A stretch of 64,000 nt of DNA from assembly GCF_035083965.1 (NCBI RefSeq), contig NC_089736.1:2648501-2712500 (forward strand). Reading direction: 5' to 3'. A program made the position numbers and the translations under genes. The DNA is from Branchiostoma lanceolatum (taxonomy: Eukaryota > Chordata > Leptocardii > Amphioxiformes > Branchiostomatidae). Under the pieces are notes generated by a model that saw only the letters and a program-made list of their open reading frames with translations, was not told the origin of the DNA and made no database searches. Positions 35,601 to 46,700 of this stretch are shown in pieces (within the stretch, counting starts at the first letter, position 1; every line of letters begins with the position of its first letter).

Positions 35601-35794
35601 ATCATTCAACATGCATTCTGAGATTTGTCTTAGATCTCCTGGCAGCTTTGTATCATACAGTATTCTGTAATTAGTCTTCATCTTTAGCTTTGGTCTCCAA
35701 AAACAGTTTTCTAACTCAGCCATAGTGTGCTATACTTCAACTGCACTCTAACATAACATTGTCCTAGTGTCAAAATATACATCTTCTGAGCTTT
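32604..35794. other. AT-rich intergenic DNA / 3' UTRs of convergent genes
   Basis: The plus-strand CLCA gene ends at 32603 and the JmjC-like gene ends from the other side at 37232. An aataaa near 33412 is a candidate polyadenylation signal for the former. A short direct repeat (atgacaaagtcaca) lies at about 34080. From about 35440 decayed fragments of the 180-bp repeat appear. No coding sequence was seen. Confidence 0.5.
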
Positions 35795-37480
35795 TCAGCT
35801 GAGGTGTACCTTGTCTCCATTCTTCTGTACATAACAGTGTTCTGCATAGTCCACATCCATAGCTTTGGTCTCAGCAAATAATTTTCTAACTCAAGCATTC
35901 TCTAACTGTACATTGTCCTGCAAAATATAAAACAATGTAGATCTTCTCTGATTTGGGTCTAATAGTTTCCTTTCTCAGCTTAGATGTACCTTGTCTCCAT
36001 TCTTCTGTACCCTACATTGTTCTGCATAGTCCACATCCATAGCTTTGGTCTCAGCAAATACTTTTCAGCCATAGTGTGCCATACTTCAACTGCACTCTAA
36101 CATTACACTGTCCTGCAAAATATAGTACATCTTCTGAGCTTTTGCCCTAACAGTTACCTTTCTCAGCTGAGGTGCACCTTGTCTCCATATTTCTGTACAT
36201 TACACTGTTCAAGCTTTGGTTTCTAAAAAAGTTTTCTTAGCTATATTGTATTATACTTCAACATTACATTTCCTGCAAAATATACATATTTTTAGCTTTT
36301 CTCTTAACAGTTTTCTCTCAGCTGAGATGTACCTTGTCTCCATTCTTCTGTACCCTACATTGTTCTGCATAGTCTACATCCATAGCTTTGGTCTCAGCAA
36401 AGAGTTTCCTCCTCTCCTCCTGAGAGAATGACTGGAGGGCTTTTGTGAGTTTATCAAAGTGTACATCTTTTGAGCTTTGGCATTAACAATCTTCTTTTTC
36501 AGCTGAGGTGTACCTTGTCTCCATTCTTCTGTACCCTACATTGTTCTGCAAAGACTACATCCATAGCTTTGGTCTCAGCAAAGAGTTTCCTTCTCTCCTC
36601 CTGAGGGAATGACTGGAGGGCTTTTGTGAGTTTATCAAAATGTACATCTTTTGAGCTTTGGCCTTAACAGTTTCATTTTCAGCTGAGATGCATCTTGTCA
36701 CCATTCTTCTGTACCCTACATTGTTCTGCATAGTCTACATCCATAGCTTTGGTCTCAGCGAACAGTCTCCTTCTCTCCTCCTGAGAGAAGGACTGGAGGG
36801 CTTTTGTGAGTTTATCAAAGTGTACATCTTTTGAGCTTTGGCCTTAACACTTTCCATTTTCAGCTGAGGTGCATCTTGTCTCCATTCTTCTGTACCCTAC
36901 ATTGTTCTGCATAGTCCACATCCATAGCTTTGGTATCAGCAAACGCTTTTCTAACTCAGCCATAGTGTCCTATACTTCAACTGTACTCTAACATAACATT
37001 GTCCTGCAAAATATATATCTTCTGAGCTTCTGTCTTAACAGTTTTCTTTTTCAGCTGAGGTGTACCTTGTCTCCATTCTTCTGTACCCTACATTGTTCTG
37101 CATAGTCCACATCCATAGCTTTGGTCTCAGCAAATAGTTTCCTTATCTCCTCCTGAGGGAAGGACTGGAGGGCTTTTGTGAGTTTATCAAAATGTACATC
37201 TTTTGAGGTTTAGCCTTAACAGTTTCCTTTTTCAGCTCAGGTGCACCTTGTCTCCATTCTTCTGTACCCTACATTGTTCTGCATAGTCTACATCCATAGC
37301 TTTGGTCTCAGCGAACAGTTTCCTTCTGTCTTCCTGAGGGAAGGACTGGAGGGCTTTTGTGAGTTTGTTGAAGTAGCTCATCGGGGCGGGTGTGCTGAAC
37401 CTGTAGCTGAAACTCAGGGAGCAGCCGGAGACAACTTCTGTGTGATGCCGCATGCCCACGTACCACAGCATGATTTCTCC
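35795..37480 (-). repeat. Nine tandem units carrying the last coding segment of the JmjC-like gene
   Basis: The true stop codon reads as tca at 37232. Equivalent positions recur at 37051, 36860, 36679, 36499, 36318, 36163, 35975 and 35795, mostly 180-181 bp apart (range 155-191). Each unit preserves, on the minus strand, up to about 130 nt of coding sequence for KLTKALQSF..ERRKLFAETKAMDV..VHLS with its stop, joined to about 50 nt of downstream sequence; units at 36163 and 36860 are shorter. The extra copies lie downstream of the gene, lack convincing acceptors and begin at FDKLTKA, so they are probably 3' UTR or flanking repeats. Weaker fragments continue to about 35440. Confidence 0.88.
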
Positions 37481-40400
37481 TGGAGACAAAAGTTACATTC
37501 ATTAGACAATAGGGTTGAAAAAAGACATTTTATTCAATAAAAGTACTTTAAATATGCTATTCAGGATGGTGCTGCGCTGAGTAAGGACTAAAATAATCTG
37601 TGAAAAACAATTCATAAAAGTAAATATTTGGAAATGTTTCCTAAGATGTCAATGATAACTTTTTCACTCTGCAATCTTTTTTGCACTGCTCGATGTAGTC
37701 TGGGATCCAGTCTTGTTAGCTTTAGTCTGCTAGTGGGTAGCAACTGTTGGAAGCAGACTAAAGCTGGATTCCAGGCTTTGCTGTAATTTTGCAGTTTTTT
37801 GGACAGGGCATTCTAGCATTTTTGTACATATAAGAGTAGGGACAAATCTCAAACTGATGTCATCTATGCAGTTTGTACAACAGATCGAACTGGTCTTATG
37901 CCTGGTGATGGTTTACTATGAAGTGACACAGATTGTTTGAAGAGTCCCGTACCTGGGTTTAAGGTGAACACCATGGGCTGCGACCATCTCAGTTTCCCAT
38001 CATGCACCTCAGGCCACGACAGACTCCAGTTCTTCACACCTGAGAACTGAGGAGATGATGGACACCTGTCAATCATCTGTCTGCAGTTTTCACTCATGAA
38101 AATTTTCTTCAGTCTTCCTGGCTATGTATCTTATATGATAAATGGTACAAGCCTAAACAAATATAGTTCTTTAATTTTAACGGTCAGTGGCCGGCACGCC
38201 ATCTGCTGCGACTCATGCGATGTATGGTATCATACTGATTGCATGGGTATGTCAGCACCGGTCTACAATGCCATCAACAACCCTAACGTGTCCTGGATTT
38301 GCTGCTCCTGCGGCCTACCCAACTTCAGCTCCAGTCTTTTCAACACTACAGTCTTTGAAACTTCTAATTGTTTCTCCTCTTTCGACACCAGCACCTGTTC
38401 CAGTCCAGCAAGATCTATTGGCTCTCCTATCGCCACATCTTCACCTATCGGGCATAATGTTAACCCACCCCCTCGTGACCGCACACATACCAAACCAGTC
38501 AGGACCTGTGTCATCAATTTCCGATCCATCCGTAACAAGGTACCTGAACTGCATGCCTTTTGCGAAGCTGTGCAACCAGACATTGTTGTTGGCACTGAGA
38601 CATGGTTGGACTCGTCAGTGGGCACCAGCGAAGTCTTTCCGGACACGTACAATGTGTTCAGGAGAGACCGAGCTGGCCGGGGAGGGGGGGTGCTTGTTGC
38701 TGTAAAGAACAACATCATTGCAACCCACCACCCTGAACCGGAATGTCCCTGCGAGTTAACGTGGGTCCAGGTCCAGCTGGCTAACAGTAAGTCCATTTAC
38801 ATCGGGGCCTACTATCGCCCCCCCACTGCTGGTCAGGATGACTTTGCAGCACTAGAAAGATCGGTGCTGCAAATGCGGGCAAATAACAACAATGCCCACA
38901 TCTGGCTAGCAGGGGACTTCAACTTGCCAGATGCGACCTGGAATCCCGAAGCAAATACCATCGCTCCTAACCCATCCAGTCTCACGAGCAGTTACATCAG
39001 CCTTGCCAATGACTGCGGTCTGGAACAAATGGTCTGCGAACCAACTCACACTGTAGGGCAAACTTCGAACACCCTGGATCTGTTTCTCACCACAAATTCC
39101 ACCTTAGTGGAGAGAGTCAAAATCTTGCCAGGTCTCAGCGATCACGACATCCCGCTGATTGATGTTCAAGTAAAGCCCCAAACATCAAACACGAAAGATC
39201 GACTCATATACCTGTGGAGGAAAGCCAACATCGATGCACTCCAGCAGGATATGGTAACATACAGCCGTGAGTTCGCAGACCAAGCACAGCATAATACTGC
39301 CTCAGAAAACTGGGAGCTGTTTAAGGCAGCCGTTAGTGGTGCTGCCAATAAGCATGTTCCCAGGAAACGAGTGAGGCCACAGTCTAGCAAACCATGGATA
39401 ACACCCCAGATTCGCAAAGCCATGCGTAAGCGGTCTGAACTCTTTTCCAAGGCTAGGAGGTCAAACTCCAATGATGCCTGGGCAAAGTTCAAGAGGTGCA
39501 GGAAGGGAGTTAAGCAGAGAGTTAGGAAGGCCCATAGGGATTATGTTTCCAACTACCTTGAGTCCAACATCGAGGATAATCCCAAGGCCTTTTGGAGCTA
39601 TGTCAAATCTCTCAGACAGGACTCTACTGGTGCATCGGCCATAAGACACCAGGGGGTGCTAACATCTGACCCCCAGGAAAAGGCTGATGCACTGGGAGCC
39701 CAGTTTGAGTCAGTGTTTACCAGGGAGGATAAATCTACCGTTCCTACCCTTGGCGAATCCGTAGTTCCAACTATCCCCTCCCTTAACATCTCAGTGGAGG
39801 GGGTAGCCAAACAGCTCTCTAGTCTTAATCCCAGCAAGGCCACAGGACCAGACGGAATACCACCTCGCCTCCTGAAAACTGTTGCCGAACAAATTGCGCC
39901 AATCTTACAGACAATATTCTCCCAGTCAATATCCACGGGAGACGTTCCTGAGGATTGGAGAACAGCTAACATCGCTCCAATCTTCAAAAAGGGTGACAGA
40001 ACAATGCCCGCTAACTATAGGCCGGTGTCTCTGACATCGGTCTGTGGCAAAGTGCTCGAACACATCGTGCACAGCCACATGATGAAACATCTTGACACTC
40101 ATGGCGTTCTGTCCCCGGCGCAGCACGGTTTCAGGAAGGGTCTGTCCTGTGAGAGCCAGCTGGTACTCACCCTCCAAGACTTGGCCAAGAATCTTGACCA
40201 TAACAAACAGGTCGATGTCGCGGTGCTTGACTTTAGCAAGGCATTTGACACCGTGCCCCACGAGCGGCTGCTGAGCAAGCTCGAGCACTACGGCATTTCT
40301 GACCTTCTTCAGTCTTGTTTTAGGGCCTTCCTAACGGAGAGAACCCAGAGGGTTGTCTTTGACGGCGGAACATCTAAAGCTGTCAGGGTCACCTCTGGAG

Positions 40401-43400
40401 TTCCGCAGGGTACAGTGTTAGGCCCTCTGCTCTTTCTACTATACATTAACGACCTCCCCAGCTCCGTAGATTCACATGTTCGATTATTTGCCGACGATTG
40501 CTTGATTTATCGAACCATCAGCACGCCTTCTGACGCGCAAGGTTTACAGTCTGATCTTGATGCACTAACAGATTGGCAAAATCGTTGGCTTATGTCGTTC
40601 AATCCCTCTAAATGCCACATCCTCCATATCACCCGTAAAAAGCACCCCATTCTAACCCAGTACTCCCTCTGTGGAGAAGCCCTCACCGGTGTCAAGTCCC
40701 ACCCCTATCTTGGAGTACAACTGTCCGACGATCTGCGGTGGGACACCCATATCAACTACGCCACTAGCAAAGCCGGTAGGGTACTAGGGGTCATTCGGCG
40801 CAACTTGACCCATTGTCCATCAAGAGTCAAGGCCACTTGTTACAAAGCGCTGGTGCGGCCCCACTTGGAATATAGTGCCATCGTCTGGGACCCGTATACC
40901 ACCAAAGGGATACAGGCGGTGGAGGCCGTCCAGCGCAGGGCCGCCCGAGTGACTCTGAATGACCACCGGCGGACTAGCAGCGTGACACAAATGCTCAATG
41001 ACCTGCAGTGGCCCCTTCTCTCTGAAAGGAGGAGGAACACCCGCCTCACCTTTCTCTATAAACTAGCCAATAACTACATTAATATAAACACAGACAATCT
41101 TCTGAAACCAGCTCAGGGGCGCACCCGGGGTAGCCACACTCTAAAATTCCAAACAATCAACGCTAAAACAGACTCATTTAAATATTCTTTTTTCCCTCGC
41201 ACCATACCAGAGTGGAACGCCCTGCCTGGCGCGGTTGTTACGACTCCCACCGTTGAGTCTTTCCGCGCCAGGCTGGAGGCCTGCCCGCCTTAGCCCGGGA
41301 CCTCCTCCCCCCCTACCTTGCCCCTTGCGGGGTTATCTGGGGGCCCAATAAGTTGAAGTTGAAGTTAATGATAACAAAATCCACTCTATACTAAGACTGT
41401 ACAAGCATGGTTTTAAGGCATAGCAAGTTCTGAAACCCCTTGCTTGATCCTGGGTCCATAAAATTTGTTGCACAGTCCTTTGGTAGGCCAGAGTAAAACA
41501 TACTCAGAGTCGGTGCATCTAGTTATCTTTTACATGTGCAGTCTAGAGTCATATCATCTTCCCTAAGTGTAGTGACCTCCATGGTTGATCTGCTTTAAGC
41601 AGACTACACACCTGTACAGTCATGAAGGTCTCACAGGTCTCATCCAGGTGAGGCGACACACCTGTGCCAGGTGTGCCCAGGAAGCCCGTCATCATGGGTT
41701 CCCTCAGGTGTCCCGCTGGTCCTGCCGTCAGGCTGCCCTCAGGTAGGAAATACGGCTCGTGTTCCTTGTCCAGCCAGTCCTGTCATGTAATGATAAATAC
41801 CTGGTCATACAACCACAATGATAAGACACAAGATAACAGTTACTCAAGCAACTGAATAGATACTGTAATAGGTGAGTTGCTCCAGATAGCATCCACTACC
41901 TTCCCGGGATCCCCTGAGTCTGTATAACTGACTTCTTCTTTACCACAGTATTTAGATCTAGTTCTTAAATGTTATCATCATTCTCTGACAGTGGTACTAA
42001 TAATAATCTACGGGGGCATAACTTTTCACAAGTATGGTGAACGATTGCGGATAACAATGTCCCATCTGATACTTTTTCAGTAGTGTGTTAGTTTTCGACA
42101 TGAAAGATACAGATTTGCTATCTCCATAACAGATGTCTAGTTACCACTGCTGCTTTTTTGTTGGCCTCCCAGAATGTGTCAAAGTAGCCACTGGCACAGT
42201 TCCAGGAGTCCTGGTCATCACCATACACTGTAGGGATGTCACCAAACTGGATCTTCTGGCCTTTCTAATGGGGGAACACATAATTGTATATTCTAATGTT
42301 TTATTACGGTTAAACAAATCTAATAAAAGTCCTGATTGTTAGGAAATTGCAAGTACAGTAAATGTTGTAGCACAGCAGATCATTAAAGGTAAAAAGAAAA
42401 TGGAGTAAGAAACTATGGATCCTTACTTGCCAATCAAAATATTCAGCTGTTGGGTACGTCTTGATAAAGTAGTTACAGTCAAACTTGTTCCAGCTTTCCC
42501 AACCTAAAACACAAATTAAAGATTAACATCATGACGGAAAATATAGAGTGAGATTAAGGCAATTAATCTGCATTTCTATCTTGTCGGAAAGTAACTACAG
42601 TGCTACTGCTAGGACATTAAAACTGAACAGCTACAATTTATTACACATTATTCAAGTGTCATTTCACCACTTTCTTGGGAATCATAATTTCAACCAAGGA
42701 TATTGCTATATAATGTTCTTGTTTCGACAGAGGCTCTTTGCTTTTCTTGCCATGTATCAACGTACCTTACATCATAAGCATCATTGACAATGACTGGCTC
42801 TCCCCTGTTCACTAGTCTCATCCTGCTAACACTCTAACTGTCACAATTTTATTCTAACAATGCAATAAGTTCCCAAACACGTAGACAAGTACACCACAAC
42901 CTTACATAATGGCATCAGGTTTGCTAGAAGGACAGACGTACCTTGCATAGCATCCGTGACAATGACAGGCTCTCCCCTGTTCACCATCATGGCAAACTCC
43001 CTCCTGCTGATCCCGCTGACTCGACGGATCTCTCTGTCTGACGGCTGCTGCAGCCAGCGGCGCTCGGAGTGGGGGATCCACGGGGGGCACGGCGAGGTGA
43101 ACCGGGCAGCCACATCTGTGGAAATAGAAGATGCTGTATGAAAATGCCTGTACTGTGGCAAGGTATCTGTATAGCTGGTAAAAGAGCCATTCAGCTTAAC
43201 ACGCCAGCTTTGCAGGCATGTGTGCGGCAGCAGTTGGGTATGTTAGATCCTGCTATATGTAATATAGCCACTAGGCAAATGTATAATTCTGTCTTGGTTG
43301 AAATATTTTTTGCAGAGGTTAACTACCGAACAATAATGGCGTAACACATCAGCTCTGTAGTAATGGTGTATTCTTGAGTACCAGCGGTGCAATTCAGATT

Positions 43401-43693
43401 GATCTGAGTTTTGAGACATCAAACACTAGCATGTACCCTCTACTCTTATCAATAAGTGTGTTGGGCTCTTTAACCGTGCCTGAGGTGTGGGTTTACTTAC
43501 CAAAAGCCACATCAGTGACCCTCTGCACTGTCTCCTGCCCAAATACAGACACAGCCAACAGTGGAAGGCTGAACTTCCACAGCACAGCCAGAGACATGGG
43601 TAGGGTCAGTGCCAGGACCAGTCCAACTGGCACATTCACGGGGGTGGGCAGCTCCTCTTCTAGTGAGGCAGAACCAGCTTTTCTCCCAGGCAT
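37232..43693 (-). CDS. Membrane-anchored JmjC/cupin-like 2-oxoglutarate oxygenase family protein
   Basis: Seven exons on the minus strand: 43693-43501, 43115-42942, 42503-42427, 42264-42145, 41779-41612, 38046-37953, 37479-37232. They sum to 1074 nt (357 aa plus stop) with matching phases. Residues about 22-45 form a hydrophobic segment after a short basic and acidic N-terminus, suggesting a signal anchor. The catalytic-type core has SPHLDETC (His232 and Asp234, the HxD iron pair), GVKNW on the next strand, and MRHHTEV (His287/288, candidate distal iron ligand), as in JmjC and Cupin_8 proteins. Conserved-looking GWESWNKFDCNYF and YGDDQDSWNC blocks precede it. Substrate unknown. The fifth intron holds a plus-strand retrotransposon. 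A strict JMJD orthologue cannot be named. The acceptor of exon 6 is taken as ctcctcag at 38047, which keeps phase 0. Confidence 0.85.
37690..37785. repeat. Small imperfect inverted repeat
   Basis: gtctgggatccag ... ttagctttagtctgc pairs with gcagactaaagctggattc further right. It lies between the last two exons of the JmjC-like gene, and a similar half (gcagactggattccaggct) occurs near 11780. Confidence 0.5.
38184..41293 (+). CDS. Non-LTR retrotransposon ORF: partial PHD finger, AP-type endonuclease, reverse transcriptase
   Basis: The frame is open without interruption from 38096. The recognisable element starts about 38184 with the second half of a PHD-type zinc finger (AICCDSCDVWYHTDC, then WICCSC). 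An endonuclease follows (INFRSIRNK, TETWLDS, YYRPP, AGDFNLPDATW, GLSDHDIP). The reverse transcriptase has KATGPDGIP, NYRPVSLTSVCGK, QHGFRKG, LDFSKAFDTVPH, SGVPQGTVLGPLLFL and the catalytic FADDCLIY. The C-terminal RTIPEWNALP is typical of CR1/L2/jockey-group elements. The codons upstream of 38184 are probably host intron. The first zinc-ligand pair of the PHD finger is missing, so the element is 5'-truncated, but EN and RT look intact. Confidence 0.95.
38184..41366 (+). mobile_element. CR1/L2-group-like LINE insertion in an intron of the JmjC-like gene
   Basis: The insertion runs opposite to its host gene, between exons at 41612 and 38046. The 3' end after the ORF is short and GC-rich (taccttgccccttgcgggg) and ends in tandem gttgaa repeats at about 41350-41366, a common 3' tail for CR1/L2-type elements. 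The 5' edge near 38184 is inferred from where PHD similarity begins. I could not see a clear target-site duplication. Confidence 0.85.
42763..42960 (-). repeat. Partial duplicate of the exon 2 donor boundary (JmjC-like gene)
   Basis: On the plus strand, cgtacctt followed by gacaatgacaggctctcccc (from about 42938) is the true donor and exon 2 end. A decayed copy at about 42763-42830 reads cgtaccttacatcataagca, then gacaatgactggctctcccc, then ctgttcactag. A third fragment, ccttacataatggcatcagg, is at 42900. The copies have no acceptor. Confidence 0.6.
43155..43210 (+). repeat. Dispersed repeat A, copy 3
   Basis: Reads ggtatctgtatagctggtaa, aagagccattcagc, ttaacacgccagctttg. A further decayed piece (ataatggcgtaacacatcag) follows at about 43333. 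Confidence 0.6.
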
Positions 43694-44320
43694 GATGTGG
43701 TGTCAGACTTGAGTTAGTGGTTCTGGTGGTCAATCGTCAGAATCGTTGGCTTCGATTATTTTGATGGTTAAACCTGAGGAAAAAATAATTTATCTATTGA
43801 TTAATGTTGTAAACAGTTGGGAAGTATCTTCAGTCATGATTGATTCAATCACTGATTTCAAAGGGAGCCCAAATACACAACAAACAAAGTTTTACAGCGC
43901 TAGCCCTAAATGAATAATACAACATACATAATTATCAAGTACTAGTAATTATAATAAGATGGTGTCTCATTTGTGAAAACAAACACCCAGAGGAAGACCA
44001 AGATTAGTATAAAATCAACATGTGTCTTCTTGAGTCAGTTTTACTTTTCTATAAATCATAAGTTCAAACTTAGATAAAACTTTTCTCCTTTGCCCCCAAT
44101 GTAATAGTCTGATATTGGTGGCTAGACTAGATTCAAGGAAATGTTGAACAGTTGTCATTTAACCTATCATGTCCTAATTTTACCCTAGCTGGTGTACAGT
44201 ACTGAGCTACATACCTTGCTGTACTTGATCTACCGCGAACAACAACCAGAGTCATAAAGTAAACTTACCACCATGCTTGGATGATCACTGATCTGTGGTC
44301 TCCCTTGACAACGAGATATT

Positions 44321-44452
44321 CTAAATTCTGTCCTTTAGGTACTTCTGAATGCTTCTAGAAGCGGTTGACTCAACTTTCTTCAACTCCAGACGTCTTAAGA
44401 TATCTTCATCTGCAATTTTCTTGCGCGATTTCGATCGTCCCACTTTCTTCAT
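44321..44452 (-). CDS. Possible small Lys/Arg-rich ORF (43 aa)
   Basis: A short frame reads MKKVGRSKSRKKIADEDILR.. and ends KYLKDRI-stop. It lies 628 bp upstream of the start of the JmjC-like gene, on the same strand, and could be a 5' UTR or upstream ORF of that transcript, an exon of an unresolved gene, or chance. The lysine-rich, alpha-helical composition looks more like coding sequence than its neighbours, but there is no recognised family. Confidence 0.25.
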   Translation of the reverse strand: MKKVGRSKSRKKIADEDILRRLELKKVESTASRSIQKYLKDRI

Positions 44453-44494
44453 GCATGGTAGGTAGCCAAAGTAGCACCGAGGACAGTCACTTCC

Positions 44495-44770
44495 GGGTAT
44501 CGCAAGTCGGCAGAAATGTCTCTGTATTTTACGACAGGTTTTGTCTATGTGTACCAAACTTCACTATAAGCTCTCTGTAAAGACCAAATTTCATACAAAT
44601 TAGAATTACATTTATATGAGTCATTAAATCATAACGTTATCACGAAAAGCAATGTTCTTGGTAATATCATGAGTTGTGTCATAAGATACAAGCCAATCAA
44701 TTACGTCACTGTTTATACTAGCATGTCAAATGTCACAGACGTCTGTGCGATCTTGACTGTTGCCTCATGA
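44495..44770. repeat. Repeat shared with 63236-63500
   Basis: Common blocks in the same order are ttccgggtatcgcaa.tcgg, attttacgacag, cg.tatca.gaaaag, attacgtcactgtttatact, agcatgtcaaa.gtcaca and gacgtctg. Overall identity is patchy. Both copies lie just upstream of short basic ORFs (44452 minus and 63573 plus), in opposite relative orientation. They could be a duplicated promoter-associated segment or a transposable-element relic. Confidence 0.6.
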
Positions 44771-45490
44771 ATAATTCATAAATTCTCTTCAAAACGGCGT
44801 GGAAGAGGCTGGGTTGGCGAGAGGGTAGGGTTAAAGCATCTGCACCAGGAAGCAGGGAAGACATTTTTGGATTAAGAACTTTGGAGGATTGATCAATTTT
44901 TGAACAAAAAACTAGGGTCAGTTGAGCAACTTTGGATCAGAAATTAGAGAGGTCTTGACCAATTTCTGGATTAGAACTAGGGTAGGGACAAAATCTGATT
45001 TTGTACCTCTTCTATCCACCTCCATGGAGTAGTCCATTATTGTTGTTGTTGTCTCTGTTACACCGCTGATTGGTCCGCGTCTATGGTCACGTGCTTTGAC
45101 TAACCGCGCTGCGTTTGACTTTGTCTCCCCCCGCCCACGCAGGTTCCAAAACAGCTGATTTTCACCATTCTGCACAGCGTTAACGCGCCAATCTGACGGA
45201 GTTTTGACGGACCTTATTGGCGGCTAGCGCTAGCGGCTGTCGGAGTGTCAGAATTACGCGCTCTGATTGGTCAAGTGGCCATGTTCGAATGTTCGGCTGG
45301 ATCATGATCGATCGGTCCACTGCAGACTCGACCGGTTCCCTGCTTCTTCCTTCTCTTCGCTGTACCGTTAGAAACGCTAAACAACAACACGTAAGCTTCA
45401 AGTCACCTAGAGACCACGTCTAGCGAGATAAAAAAAATTATAGACGACGTGAAACAAGGACAACAGCAACAGGCCCAGGTTAGTAGTAAC

Positions 45491-45560
45491 TTGTGTACAC
45501 ATGTAACATGTGTAACGTTAGCTCAGTTGTAAATTACAACTGAGCTACATGTGTACACAA
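45491..45560. repeat. Hairpin-forming inverted repeat
   Basis: ttgtgtacacatgt and agctcagttgta on the left are mirrored by tacaactgagct and acatgtgtacacaa on the right. A 14-nt insertion (aacatgtgtaacgt) interrupts only the left arm. Confidence 0.75.
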
Positions 45561-46460
45561 ATTATGTGATAAATAATTATTATTTGTAGTTGACTCTTAG
45601 TAATATCCTCAGATCGATGTACTGTAACTTAATAACTAACTACCTCTTCTTCTTTCGTTTGAGGCAGCCGCCTTCATCGTGGTGAAGATTTTGCTACCTT
45701 TCTACTACTGGAAGTCTACTGCGCTTGGGAGTGAAGATGTGAAATGTAACAAACCAGGGGTTGGGAATGGGAAGGGTGGATTTAGATCTGTTGTTTAAAA
45801 CTGTCAAGAGTTGAACTGAGGGCGACCGAGTATAGACTGGTATAAACTTGGTGGACCATACTTTATGTAACGTTATATGCCTGTGTTTTTCTTTCCCTGA
45901 TTGTATTTTTTTATGTTTGTGCCCAGGGTTATCTGTAAAGCAGATCCGTAGATCTGAGATGTAAATAAATTGAATTGTAATGTTACAGCGCCGATCACAA
46001 AAAAATACAACCAGTGAATCGTGTAAGCCTCAGATTTTCACCAGCGCCTTTGAGCATAAGGGTCCCTGTGCTGTGATTTGTCTTGATTTGTGGCTGCATT
46101 CGACAGAAAGTGTTTTACATTTTTCCCCATGAACTTTCTGTTTATGTGGTGAAGTGTCACCCACCAACAGTATCGGCGGTAGCCATGTTTCTTTATAATT
46201 AATAATGCAAACATTACAGTCTAATTGTAAGCGCTGATTGGTTCACTTAGGAAAACCTGCGTTCTGATTGGTCACGGCGGGAATATCCCGCACATTTTGG
46301 TCACTCCACTAAAACTCCACAACATGGAACGGTGGAAGGGGAAAAAAACCCTTCCACACCATCCACCTAAATCTCCTAGCAGATCTGCATGGTGCCAAAA
46401 TCGTATAAGTCATCCAGAGAAGCTCCAGTCAGGCACGGTGGTACCCTGGAATCCAGAGCA

Positions 46461-46700
46461 ATTGTACCGGTCCGCGCCCTGAGCTTCCCCGGACCTACCC
46501 TCCCGCTGGCCCGACAACCAACACCGCCCCGCTTTCTGCTAGCCCACAGGCTTCGGCTGGGTACCCGTACATTGGTAGCGAAGCTTGTTTGGCCAGCGGG
46601 AAGTGGGGCGGGGTCGGTGGCCGGGCCAACGGGAGGGTAGGTCCAGGGAAGCTTGGGGCGCGGACCGGTAGGGTAGTTCGGGGCGCGGGCCGGTACAATT
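46461..46700. mobile_element. GC-rich foldback hairpin
   Basis: 46461-46545 and 46587-46700 are inverted copies. Both contain caattgtaccgg or its complement, a gcttcccYggacctaccctc block and a ccaac/ccgaccccgcccc block. The loop of about 40 bp contains the gtacattggtagcgaag segment. It has no coding capacity and directly abuts the larger inverted repeat to its right. Confidence 0.7.

Noticed and set aside
38096..38183. The first 29 codons of the retrotransposon frame as the true ORF start
   Set aside because: The PHD similarity begins later and the upstream bases look like host intron next to the exon at 38046; the ATG is probably fortuitous.
45424..45480. Coding exon ending before gttagt at 45481
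   Set aside because: The frame lacks a start codon and is preceded by a stop; it may be a non-coding first exon, but evidence is too thin for a gene call.
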